Below, one piece after another: positions 7,648 to 15,825 of a stretch of DNA of 23,729 nucleotides. The notes beneath the pieces were generated by a model, which was not told where the DNA came from, ran no database searches, and worked only from the letters and a program-made list of their open reading frames with translations. How positions within the stretch are numbered: position 1 is the first letter of the stretch; each line of letters begins with the position of its first letter. The translations under genes and the position numbers were made by a program. The DNA comes from JACQCV01 sp964634555 (GTDB taxonomy: Bacteria; Patescibacteriota; Minisyncoccia; Phycocordibacterales; UBA12445): assembly GCA_964634555.1 (NCBI GenBank), contig CAZWJJ010000010.1:1-23729 (forward strand), in the 5' to 3' direction.

Positions 7648-8307
7648 TCACTCTTTGATAAGCGGCTTTGCCGGCACACCGACGACCTTTACCCCTGCCG
7701 GAACATCCTTAGTAACAACAGCTCCGGCACCGATCACCGCCCCTTCTCCGATAGTCAACTTCTCTAACACAACAGCACCTGCACCAATAAATACCCTATC
7801 CTGAATTGTGACATTTCCGGAAATGCAAGAATGCGGAGAGAGGGTGCAGAAGTTACCAATCTTCACATCGTGGCCAATCGTTGAACCAATATCAATAGTG
7901 GTAAATTCGCCGATCTGTATGTCTGTCATCATTGCGACCAAAGGAAAGATTATTGACCCCCTACCTATAACAACTCTATCATTGCGTTGATCATACAGAG
8001 CAGATGAATGAATAAGTTTAGGGTAACAAAATCGAGGATTATCAATTCTCCTAAAAACCTCGAAGCGCAACTTTGGATTACCCAAACCAATGACAATTGA
8101 TACAAAATCATCTTTTATTGAGGCCAAAATAGAGGCAAAATTACCCTCTGTAATAACAGGCGCCCCACCAATCCATGTCCCAATAAGAGTCGAATCATTA
8201 ACTTCAACAAATGCCCGAATAAAGTATCCTGATTCGTCAAGAATCCATTCAATCTCTTTTGCGAAACCACCAGCTCCAATAATGAAAATTTTACGATGAT
8301 CTCTCAT
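7648..8307 (-). CDS. NeuD/PglD/PerB-like sugar O- or N-acyltransferase (left-handed beta-helix)
   Basis: A 219-residue cytoplasmic acyltransferase. The N-terminal Rossmann-like part holds GAGGFA (11-16) and would bind the nucleotide sugar. The C-terminal half (from about residue 100) is a left-handed beta-helix of hexapeptide repeats ending in GAGAVVTKDVP and GVPAKP. H146 in STIGHD is the expected catalytic base. Family members acetylate 4-amino sugars (PglD, PerB) or sialic-acid hydroxyls (NeuD). It is the last gene of an operon headed by a perosamine-synthase-like aminotransferase, so N-acylation of that 4-amino sugar is the most economical role. That is inference from position. It is followed at once by a terminator. 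Confidence 0.9.
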   Translation of the reverse strand: MRDHRKIFIIGAGGFAKEIEWILDESGYFIRAFVEVNDSTLIGTWIGGAPVITEGNFASILASIKDDFVSIVIGLGNPKLRFEVFRRIDNPRFCYPKLIHSSALYDQRNDRVVIGRGSIIFPLVAMMTDIQIGEFTTIDIGSTIGHDVKIGNFCTLSPHSCISGNVTIQDRVFIGAGAVVLEKLTIGEGAVIGAGAVVTKDVPAGVKVVGVPAKPLIKE

Positions 8308-8311
8308 GCCT

Positions 8312-8317
8312 ACCTCC
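8312..8317 (-). promoter_or_regulatory. Strong Shine-Dalgarno site for the acyltransferase
   Basis: GGAGGT lies on the minus strand with 5 nt between GGAGG and the ATG at 8307, within a G-rich GGGGGAGGTAGGC leader. It is the only near-consensus ribosome binding site I found in the window, and it fixes this start. It also shows that the host ribosome probably uses Shine-Dalgarno pairing although most neighbouring genes lack it. Confidence 0.7.
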
Positions 8318-8374
8318 CCCTACCCCGTCTCAACATCAAATTTAAAGAACTTACTGACAAACTTATAACATCTA

Positions 8375-9670
8375 TCAGGATGTATTGCAAGACAATTCGA
8401 AATCAGAAATTATACTCTTCAGTGTTTGAGAATATTTATCGCGGGACCAAAGTTTTGATCGACAAATCCCCCTTTCAGCCAATTTTCTCTGAAGCTCATC
8501 ATTGCCCCAAAAATGCCTGATCTTTTCGGCGATATCTATATGATCTGACGGATCAAAAAAAAGCGCACCGTCTCCAATCTCTTCGAGCGATCCGCGGGCG
8601 CTTGAGCAGAGCACCGGCCGATTAGCTCGCCAGCCCTCGATAACTGGAAACTGTATCGGGCCCAAAAAAGTCGGCACTGCAATCCCCTCAGCCATTTTAT
8701 ACAAAGCACAAAGATCAGCATTATCAATATAGCCGATAAAATAGACCTGTCGATCCAAATTGCGCTCATCGACAAGTTTAACTAATCGTTCAAATTCTCC
8801 CCACTGATCCTGGCGCGCACCGGAAAAAACCAGCGGTACAATAACTCCTTCATCTCTTAATTTCGCGGTAGCCAAGATCAAATTTTTGTGATTCTTGTGA
8901 GGCCAAAATTGCGCTGGATAAAATAAAAACCGCTGCGGCAGATTGTATTTTTTAGCAACATTTTCCCGATCACTGCCGCCCAAACCATCATTAATATACG
9001 AAACTGAAAACGGCCGTGCGACATGAACTCTGTCCGGCGAGGCACCATACATTTCAACCAAATCCTTTTTATTTATGTCGGCTGGAACCAATATGGCATG
9101 CGTTCGGTTAACGATATTTTTTACCAAATGTTCCCTCTTGGCCATCTGACCCTGTTGCGAAACCTCCGGAAAATGTGGATTGATCCTATGCTGAATATCG
9201 TGAATCGGCAAAATCGATGGAATGCTTATTAGCAAAGACAATTCAGATGGACCATGAAAAATCATCAGGTCTAATTCGTAAAACTCGAATATTTTGGCTC
9301 TTTTCCTAGCATTAAATCCTGCCAGATATTGCTCTAAACTAAACATTCTTAACTTGCGCAAAATACTAATAATAAGCAGATTTAATTTTCTTCGTAGTTT
9401 AAAATAGAAATAATAGAAATTCTGAAAATTGACCGACGTTTTTTTAATTTCCGATCTTTGGCTGTCTGTTTTATTGGAAGCATCAACTGGCAACAGATTG
9501 ACAATCTTCCAATTTAATAATTTATATTCCTCAAACGGAAAATCCGCCGACAGGTTAAAAACTGTAAATTCATGTTCCGGCAACTCGCGCAAGATCGAAA
9601 GCAAATTCAACGCATACTGATAAACTCCTCCCGATCTTTTGGAACATTCAAAATAAAATCCGATCTTCAT
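8375..9670 (-). CDS. GT4-family glycosyltransferase (GT-B fold)
   Basis: Glycosyltransferase of 431 residues, GT-B fold. The N-terminal glycine-rich segment SKRSGGVYQYALNLL (10-24) is typical of the acceptor domain. The donor-binding half shows PAQFWPHKNHKNL (253-265), a variant of the common PxxxxxHKN block, and the EX7E-like region GPIQFPVIEGWRANRPV. The sequence between residues 60 and 120 is basic with aromatic and hydrophobic runs and may sit against the membrane. The start ATG is 12 nt after the stop of the upstream aminotransferase, so they are co-transcribed, and it may transfer the sugar that this operon makes. Donor, acceptor and linkage cannot be read from the sequence. Confidence 0.9.
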   Translation of the reverse strand: MKIGFYFECSKRSGGVYQYALNLLSILRELPEHEFTVFNLSADFPFEEYKLLNWKIVNLLPVDASNKTDSQRSEIKKTSVNFQNFYYFYFKLRRKLNLLIISILRKLRMFSLEQYLAGFNARKRAKIFEFYELDLMIFHGPSELSLLISIPSILPIHDIQHRINPHFPEVSQQGQMAKREHLVKNIVNRTHAILVPADINKKDLVEMYGASPDRVHVARPFSVSYINDGLGGSDRENVAKKYNLPQRFLFYPAQFWPHKNHKNLILATAKLRDEGVIVPLVFSGARQDQWGEFERLVKLVDERNLDRQVYFIGYIDNADLCALYKMAEGIAVPTFLGPIQFPVIEGWRANRPVLCSSARGSLEEIGDGALFFDPSDHIDIAEKIRHFWGNDELQRKLAERGICRSKLWSRDKYSQTLKSIISDFELSCNTS

Positions 9671-9682
9671 TACGCGATCTTT

Positions 9683-10777
9683 TTAGATCTTCTTAATTAT
9701 ATCGCAAATATATTCGATCTCCTTCTTCTTTAATTTCGTTGATGATGGCAAGCAAAAGCCGTTATAAGAAATATCCTGAGAAATATTCATCGACTCGTCG
9801 GTTTTGTAAGGCGGCATATCAGATAATGGATAAAAATTAATTCTGGTTTCAATACCGGCTTTTTCTAATTTTTTAACGATCTGGTCGCGGCTATATTTAT
9901 ATTTCGAATCAACTAAAATAGAAAACATCCAATTACTGCTCGAACATCCGGCTGTCTCCTCCTGAAAAATTACCCATGGTACTCCTGCCAGCAATTTCCT
10001 GTACGTGGCCGCATTGGCCTTCTTAATTTTCACAAACTCACCAATCCGCTCCAATTGAGCACAACCCAGCGCAGCCTGCATATTTGTGATTCTATAATTA
10101 AAACCGATAACATCGTGCCAATAACGTTTCTTCGGATTCATTCCCTGCCCCCTTAAAAGTTTCAACTTCTCATAGATCTTTTTATCATTAGTAAGACAGA
10201 TGCCACCCTCACCGGTTGTCATAGTTTTATTACCATAAAAACTGAAACAACTAACGTCACCGAATGACCCGCATTTTTTATTTTTATACAAACTGCCGTG
10301 AGCCTCTGCGGCGTCCTCGATGATAAAAATATTGTTCTCTTTGGCAATTTTATTGATCTCATCCATATCGCAAGGATTACCGTACAGATGCACGATAATG
10401 ATCGCCTTAGTCTTTTCTGTAATTTTTTCTTTTATCTTTTCCGGATCAATATTCCATGTATCTTTTTTAATATCTGCCAGAATAGGAGTGGCGCCTACAT
10501 AAGAAACAGCATTAGCAGTCGCTATGAAGGTAATGTTCGGCACGATCACCTCATCGCCAGCTTTTATATCTAAGGCCGCGAGCGCCAAATGTAGAGAAAC
10601 CGTCCCATTCGATGTCGCAACACCGAATTTTCTATCGCAATATCGGGCAAAATCTGCCTCAAATTTGTTCACATAATAACCGATCGATGAAACCCAGCCG
10701 CTAGAAACGGCATCATTGACATACTTGATCTCTTTTTTTGAAATATTAGGTTCGGAGATTGGGATCATATTCTTCAT
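9683..10777 (-). CDS. DegT/DnrJ/EryC1/StrS aminotransferase, perosamine-synthase-like
   Basis: PLP-dependent sugar aminotransferase of 364 residues, normal length for the family. The PLP lysine is K184 in FYGNKTMTTGEGG, a block characteristic of GDP-perosamine synthases and relatives that aminate C4 of 4-keto-6-deoxy sugars. D155 in IIEDAAEAHG should contact the PLP ring nitrogen, and SNGTVSLHLAL (56-66) forms the phosphate-binding region. The expected reaction moves an amino group from glutamate to GDP-4-keto-6-deoxymannose, but UDP- or dTDP-linked substrates remain possible. It heads a three-gene operon with a GT4 enzyme and an acyltransferase. The ATG at 10777 is used here; M4 at 10768 is an alternative. 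GDP-mannose dehydratase, which would make the substrate, is not in the window. Confidence 0.9.
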   Translation of the reverse strand: MKNMIPISEPNISKKEIKYVNDAVSSGWVSSIGYYVNKFEADFARYCDRKFGVATSNGTVSLHLALAALDIKAGDEVIVPNITFIATANAVSYVGATPILADIKKDTWNIDPEKIKEKITEKTKAIIIVHLYGNPCDMDEINKIAKENNIFIIEDAAEAHGSLYKNKKCGSFGDVSCFSFYGNKTMTTGEGGICLTNDKKIYEKLKLLRGQGMNPKKRYWHDVIGFNYRITNMQAALGCAQLERIGEFVKIKKANAATYRKLLAGVPWVIFQEETAGCSSSNWMFSILVDSKYKYSRDQIVKKLEKAGIETRINFYPLSDMPPYKTDESMNISQDISYNGFCLPSSTKLKKKEIEYICDIIKKI

Positions 10778-10885
10778 GAGTAGTTAAATTATCGCAAAAA
10801 TGATTTTATTCAGATTTTAAATCTAGCATACCAAATAGCATTTTGCCATATTTTTTGTTATAGTCTTTTATGATTATACAAACTC
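10778..10885. promoter_or_regulatory. Divergent promoter region between the minus-strand operon and the plus-strand GT4 gene
   Basis: The only divergent intergenic region here. For the minus-strand operon there is an extended -10, TGCGATAAT (hexamer 10788-10793, TG at 10795-10796), ending 10 nt before the ATG, without a convincing -35. For the plus-strand gene TATGAT (10869-10874) or TATACA (10875-10880) could serve as -10, 11 or 5 nt before the ATG; TTGCCA at 10843 is 20 nt from TATGAT, too far for a normal spacer. A perfect 13-base dyad, AGATTT-T-AAATCT (10812-10824), and a direct repeat TAGCAT (10824-10829 and 10836-10841) lie between the two and could be operator sites. All are pattern-based guesses. 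Confidence 0.45.
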
Positions 10886-12061
10886 ATGGTCGAATCAAAA
10901 TCCCAACTTTTTCTAATTTTCCATGGACGATTTCCGAGTGAGAAAGCGGCGTCGCTTTTTGCCGCTAAAAGCTGTGAGATATTCAGCGATGCCGGACTTA
11001 ATGTTACACTTGTAGTGCCAAAACGCCTGGGTAGGATAAACTCATCTCCCGAAAATTATTACGGCGTCAAAAATAATTTCCAAATTAAATTTCTACCTGC
11101 CATAGATCTGTTCAATTTTTCATTACTAAAAAGAGTCAGTTTTTTAGTCAGCCTAATAAGCTTCTCAATCACATCTCTTTTCTTCTTATCGGCACAGGCC
11201 AAAAAAGACGCTATCATCTATTCCAATGAAACGCTCCCGCTTCTACTGGCCGGGTTTATTTTTCCCCGCACCGTCTATGAAATGCACGACTTTCCAGAAA
11301 ACAGATCGTGGTTCTATCATCTACTGTTCAAGCGAGTCGGTGCAATAATTTCCACAAACAGATGGAAGGCACAAAAACTAACGGAGAAATTTAACATTTC
11401 GGCCGACAAAATATTCTATGAGCCTAATGCCGTCGATGTGGATAAATTCAACATCAAAATTCCTAGGAATGATTTGCGAATTAAATTGGGCCTGCCCGCT
11501 GACAAAAAACTGATCGGCTATATTGGCATGCTCAAAACTATGGGCATGGGCAAAGGAATCGATACAGCCCTAGAGGCTCTGAAAATTCTAGACAATTCAT
11601 TCGAGCTTATTCTAGTCGGAGGCAATAAAGAAGATATAGAACAGTACAAAAAAATAGCAGAGGAGATGAATATCGGTAATAAAGTTATTTTCACAGGCTT
11701 AATTAAACACAATCAGATACCTCTTTATATAAGAAGTTTTGATGTTGCAATAGCCCCCTTTCCAAACAGCGATCATTATAACTACTACATGTCGCCAATG
11801 AAGATCTTTGAATACATGGGTGGCGGCGCTCCAATAGTCGCCTCCGATCTCATCAGCATCCGCGAAATATTAAATGAAAAAAACAGCATTCTGGTTAAGC
11901 CTGAAGATCCCGCCGAGATTGCATCCGCAATACTGAATATAACTCAAAATGATGAATTGGCCGAAAAACTTTCTCGAGAGGCCCTTATATCAGCTGCTGA
12001 TCATACATGGCAAAAACGCGCCGAAAGGATTTTAAAATTTATCGAGCTAATTAAGAAATGA
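10886..12061 (+). CDS. GT4-family glycosyltransferase, lone plus-strand gene
   Basis: Glycosyltransferase of 391 residues with the GT-B fold. It has an N-terminal acceptor domain, a hydrophobic patch (about 83-103) suitable for membrane contact, and a C-terminal donor domain. The latter includes YIGMLKTMGMGKGIDTALEAL (211-231) and the nucleotide-sugar site SPMKIFEYMGGGAPIVASD (303-321), with E309 in the EX7E position. It is the only gene on the plus strand. It starts from the 108-base divergent region and its last 15 bases overlap the end of the convergent GT2 gene. This may mark an insertion or inversion within the cluster, though base composition looks like its neighbours. Donor and acceptor are unknown. 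Confidence 0.92.
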   Translation: MVESKSQLFLIFHGRFPSEKAASLFAAKSCEIFSDAGLNVTLVVPKRLGRINSSPENYYGVKNNFQIKFLPAIDLFNFSLLKRVSFLVSLISFSITSLFFLSAQAKKDAIIYSNETLPLLLAGFIFPRTVYEMHDFPENRSWFYHLLFKRVGAIISTNRWKAQKLTEKFNISADKIFYEPNAVDVDKFNIKIPRNDLRIKLGLPADKKLIGYIGMLKTMGMGKGIDTALEALKILDNSFELILVGGNKEDIEQYKKIAEEMNIGNKVIFTGLIKHNQIPLYIRSFDVAIAPFPNSDHYNYYMSPMKIFEYMGGGAPIVASDLISIREILNEKNSILVKPEDPAEIASAILNITQNDELAEKLSREALISAADHTWQKRAERILKFIELIKK

Positions 12062-13054
12062 GCGAACGATAATTTTTACAAATTCAAATATCTTGGAAAA
12101 ACTACCGCCTTGTCGTAATGGAGAGTGCCAATAGATCTTCCACATTTGAAATCTGGGCCGAATTCTCTGCTTGCAAATCTTAAGCCATTCGTCGGCAATT
12201 ACAGACCTTAGACTAATAGGATCATACATATTCATTCTTTTGTTGGCCTCCAATATTTTTAAAAGCCAATTTTCGCATTCACGCAAATAGGTAATAGTAC
12301 CTTCAGTTTTAAGATTACAGATCGACATATAGATCGCCAATTCACGCTCGGTTGGAGTAATGCCAAGTTTGAGTATTTGTTCTCGCCTCACCGAAAATGC
12401 ATTACTGGCTTGACCGGCCGCATCGGTGGTTTTTGTCTGTTTGCGATGAGTCCGATAATAAATTAAAACCTTATTTATATTCGCCAGCCTTAGCTTCTCC
12501 GACATCTGAACCCAAAGTTTATAATCCTGTCCTTGGCGAAATTCCGGATCATATTTAAACCCTAAATTAGAAAAAAAACCGCGCCGAATCATTACGGACG
12601 GATGCACAAAAGACGCATGAAAGATCAGATTGGATCTTAATATGGCCGGATCTGTCGGGTGAGCTATCAATAATCCCGCCTTATCGCCAATCACCCGAGC
12701 CCAAGTACCGACCATGGCGATCTGCGGATTTTCATCAAGAAATTTCACTTGTGTTTCAAAACGATCCGGCAATGAAATATCATCCGCATCCATCCGGGCG
12801 ATATATTCTCCCGCCGACTTTCCTATCGCTTCATTCAAAGAGCCAGCCGTACCAAGATTATTTTCATTTACAAATAATTTTATCCGCTGATCTAAATAAG
12901 ATTTTATAATCGCGCGCGAATTATCAGTTGAAGCATCATCGACAATTATAAATTCAAAGTCCTTGAATGTCTGAGCTAAAATACTGTCGATAGCTTCGCG
13001 CAAGTGATCCGCTCCGTTAAAAACCGGCATTACAACTGAAATCTTCGGGCTCAT
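12047..13054 (-). CDS. GT2-family glycosyltransferase
   Basis: Glycosyltransferase of 335 residues with the GT-A fold. The family-2 opening ISVVMPVFNGADHLREAI (5-22), IIVDDASTDNS (36-46) and the metal-binding DADD (89-92, DxD) are all present. HPSVMIRRGFF and QDYKLWVQMS are the usual acceptor-side blocks. No membrane-anchoring helix follows the catalytic domain, so it is probably peripheral at the inner membrane. It is the last gene of the long biosynthetic train, 2 nt after AsnB. Its 3' end overlaps that of the plus-strand GT4 gene by 15 bases, which leaves no space for a terminator between them. Sugar specificity is not readable. Confidence 0.93.
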   Translation of the reverse strand: MSPKISVVMPVFNGADHLREAIDSILAQTFKDFEFIIVDDASTDNSRAIIKSYLDQRIKLFVNENNLGTAGSLNEAIGKSAGEYIARMDADDISLPDRFETQVKFLDENPQIAMVGTWARVIGDKAGLLIAHPTDPAILRSNLIFHASFVHPSVMIRRGFFSNLGFKYDPEFRQGQDYKLWVQMSEKLRLANINKVLIYYRTHRKQTKTTDAAGQASNAFSVRREQILKLGITPTERELAIYMSICNLKTEGTITYLRECENWLLKILEANKRMNMYDPISLRSVIADEWLKICKQRIRPRFQMWKIYWHSPLRQGGSFSKIFEFVKIIVRSFLN

Positions 13055-13056
13055 CT

Positions 13057-14892
13057 TTATTCTAAAATAAAATCATGGCTCTCGGCCCACAATGCAAGCA
13101 CGAGCAATGTCCATGTCTGATAATTATTTTTCTCAACGAATCGCCGACTCTGATCGAATGGAACTATTTCAAATATTTTTTTATTCTTTGAATCCAAAAA
13201 TTCTTTTTTTAACTTCCGAACCGAATCCAGCTCCAGCCACTTACGTACTGGTGCACCAAACCCCTGCTTTTCCCTATTGCGTATATTGGCCGGCCATCTG
13301 TCCGAAAATACTTTTCTTAAAATATATTTATCTTCACTATCGGTAATTTTTAAATTATACGGCAGAGAAATACAGAAATTCGCAAAATCAACATCCAAAA
13401 AAGGGGCGCGCAATTCCAGACTGTTGGCAAGCGACGCGCGATCGATCTTGGTCAAAATATCTCCCGGCATGTAATCCAGAATATCCATTCGCATCGCATC
13501 ATCGACATTATTTTGCCATTCAATTTGCTCATAGAGATTTTCATCAGCCGGCTTAAAATCTAAAATCCCCAACTCAGCCTCGCTAAAACAGCTATTCTGT
13601 GATTGGTGAGCTTCGCCGATATTTTTAAATTTTGTTTTATAACCTACTCCGCGGTATCTACTATTAAAATCGTTGTATGATTTCAATTTGAGGGCCGATG
13701 CCGTTCTTGCTACTAAACGAAAAAACCACATCTTCAAAATTGAAGGATTTTTCTCATTCTGCATAAAATAAAGCGCGCGATACCAATTTCTATATCCCCC
13801 CAAAAGCTCATCACCGCCGTCGCCCGTCAAAATAACCGTCACATATTCGCGCGCCGCCTTCGATAAAAGATATGTCGGAATATTCGAAGAATCGGCGAAC
13901 GGCTCATCATAGACCCCCTGCATCTTAAGCAGAAGTTCCGATATGTCGTAATTTTCATCCATTAACTCGGTATGTTTAGTCCCATACATTCTCGCCACAT
14001 TCGCGGCCAGAGGTAATTCATTGCGAGAATCACCGAAACCAAAAGAAAACGTCTGAATCTTCGGACTATATTTTGAAGCCAGAGAAACGATAGTGCCTGA
14101 ATCCAAACCTCCGCTCAAAAAGGCGCCGACTGGAACATCAGCGATTAGCTGTTTTTTAACCGCATTGTCAAGTAAAAAATTAAACTTAGCCGCCGCCTCG
14201 GAAATCGATATGCTCTCGTCGGTTTTAGGCAAATCCCAATATCTTTCAATAATTGCCCTGCCATTCTTAAATTTAAGACAGTGCGCCGGCGCCAACGTAA
14301 AAATATTTTTATAAACTGTTTTATGCGGCGAAACATAAAGTCTCTTTAAATATTCCGCAACCGCCGCGCGGTCTAAAATAGGTCGGACTAATTTTGTAGC
14401 CAAAATCGCCTTTATCTCAGAAGCAAAAATAAATTCACCCTTATCGCCGATGGCATAATAAAACGGCTTCTCGCCAAAACGATCACGCGCGCAAAAAAGT
14501 TCTGAATTCTCGTTATCCCAAATACCAAAAGCAAAGGCACCAGGTAAATGCTTCATCATCTCCGAACCATATTTATTGTAAAGAGCTAAAATAACTTCGG
14601 TATCAGATGAAGTTTTAAACGGATATTCGCTGGCCAAAGAATCGCGAATCGATTTATAGCCGTATATCTCACCATTGAAAGTTATGCTGTACCTTTCCTG
14701 TGGCGATGACATCGGCTGATTACCTGTTGAAAGATCGACGATACTCAATCGGTCATGACCCAAAACACAGCCATTTAAAAAAAGAGTGTTCTGCTGATCC
14801 GGACCGCGATGTTTTAAAGACAAAACCATCGCATCAATCTCCGGTTTGTAATTTTTTGAATTTTGGGCGACAATGCCCGATATTCCGCACAT
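13057..14892 (-). CDS. asnB: Asparagine synthase, glutamine-hydrolysing (AsnB type)
   Basis: Two-domain amidotransferase of 611 residues. The N-terminal class II glutaminase begins MCGISGIV, with Cys2 as nucleophile after Met removal, and includes HRGPDQQ (28-34) and FNGEIYGY (72-79). The C-terminal ATP-pyrophosphatase domain has the PP-loop SGGLDS (260-265) and TGDGGDE further on. The canonical product is asparagine from aspartate, glutamine and ATP. In polysaccharide clusters, homologues such as WbpS are thought to amidate uronic acid carboxylates, and its place between a GT11 and a GT2 gene (gaps of 1 and 2 nt) makes a glycan role plausible. Both halves look catalytically complete. Confidence 0.94.
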   Translation of the reverse strand: MCGISGIVAQNSKNYKPEIDAMVLSLKHRGPDQQNTLFLNGCVLGHDRLSIVDLSTGNQPMSSPQERYSITFNGEIYGYKSIRDSLASEYPFKTSSDTEVILALYNKYGSEMMKHLPGAFAFGIWDNENSELFCARDRFGEKPFYYAIGDKGEFIFASEIKAILATKLVRPILDRAAVAEYLKRLYVSPHKTVYKNIFTLAPAHCLKFKNGRAIIERYWDLPKTDESISISEAAAKFNFLLDNAVKKQLIADVPVGAFLSGGLDSGTIVSLASKYSPKIQTFSFGFGDSRNELPLAANVARMYGTKHTELMDENYDISELLLKMQGVYDEPFADSSNIPTYLLSKAAREYVTVILTGDGGDELLGGYRNWYRALYFMQNEKNPSILKMWFFRLVARTASALKLKSYNDFNSRYRGVGYKTKFKNIGEAHQSQNSCFSEAELGILDFKPADENLYEQIEWQNNVDDAMRMDILDYMPGDILTKIDRASLANSLELRAPFLDVDFANFCISLPYNLKITDSEDKYILRKVFSDRWPANIRNREKQGFGAPVRKWLELDSVRKLKKEFLDSKNKKIFEIVPFDQSRRFVEKNNYQTWTLLVLALWAESHDFILE

Positions 14893-14893
14893 G

Positions 14894-15751
14894 TTAAATT
14901 TTTATCCATGCAGATGGTAAAAGATCCCTAGTGTCAGCTTTAAATTCATTAAACCATTTAGCAGGAGCAATAATAACCTTGTTTTTTCCACCCCCAAGCC
15001 ACGCGCCCCACCAACTAAAACTGCTATTAGCAATTATATGGTGTCCACATCGGCTCATTAGGATCATCTCTTCGTAGTCCTTGATCGAGTCAGAGCCAGA
15101 TACAATATTTATCTTTGGGCCGATTATATTCAAAAAATTGTCCTTCGCCCATTTTATATCATCCGAAAATATGAAAAATTCCGGCTCATCAATCTTCTTC
15201 TGAATCAATTTAATAGCTGAATCGTAATAGTCCATGTCAAGAATATTATATACTTTCGACCATTTACCGACCACATAATCCTGCCGGCGAATATGTATAG
15301 AAATAGAATTACAAGAAACAATTTTATTCAACCAACCAGCTGCAGGTGCTCCAAGTTCTTTTTCTAAAACAAGGTCAGAGCGCAATTTATCCGCCGCATC
15401 ATCAAAATATTTCTCACTCTGCCAATATCCTTCAAAATATCTCTCTCCCTTCAGTGCTAATATCTCCGGATCAAAATTAAATTGGCGCTCTATGATCACA
15501 CTCTTATAATAATATGGCAGAAAAAAATCCTTCACTCGCCCAAATCCATTTTTAAATTTTCTAATTTCAACATCGCTTGCAATCAAACCCTGAATATGAA
15601 AAGTCTCTAAGCTATATTTTCTAATTTTATTCTCTTCAAGAGCTGAGATATCAAACTTCAATTCGACATTATTTTTCAAAGACAAATTTCTGCCAAGCGC
15701 GTACTGAAAGAGCTGATTACCGAGCCCGCCCTGAAGTTTAATAATCACCAT
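14894..15751 (-). CDS. GT11-family fucosyltransferase-like glycosyltransferase
   Basis: Glycosyltransferase of 285 residues, the usual size of bacterial alpha-1,2-fucosyltransferases. It opens with QGGLGNQLFQYALGR (7-21). The nucleotide-binding motif HxRRGDY appears as HIRRQDY (153-159), where Gly is Gln but both Arg and the Asp are kept. The late blocks FFIFSDD and ANSSFSWWGAWLG are also family signatures. Family members use GDP-fucose, which is made from GDP-4-keto-6-deoxymannose; neither gmd nor fcl is in the window. The gene lies after the largest gap of the train (74 nt), in which I see no clear promoter, and its stop lies 1 nt before AsnB. A related donor such as another GDP-deoxyhexose cannot be excluded. 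Confidence 0.92.
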   Translation of the reverse strand: MVIIKLQGGLGNQLFQYALGRNLSLKNNVELKFDISALEENKIRKYSLETFHIQGLIASDVEIRKFKNGFGRVKDFFLPYYYKSVIIERQFNFDPEILALKGERYFEGYWQSEKYFDDAADKLRSDLVLEKELGAPAAGWLNKIVSCNSISIHIRRQDYVVGKWSKVYNILDMDYYDSAIKLIQKKIDEPEFFIFSDDIKWAKDNFLNIIGPKINIVSGSDSIKDYEEMILMSRCGHHIIANSSFSWWGAWLGGGKNKVIIAPAKWFNEFKADTRDLLPSAWIKI

Positions 15752-15825
15752 ATTCTTCTTAAAAATGTTTTAGGATATTTTATCAGGCGCATTAATCGGT
15801 TTTTGATTCGGCTCAATCTGGCGAT

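Noticed and set aside
9676..9687. Short inverted repeat GATCT-TTTT-AGATC-like at the aminotransferase/GT4 junction
   Set aside because: The stem is only 5 bp and AT-rich, it has no following T-run, and it lies in a 12-nt intra-operon gap where a terminator would make little sense.
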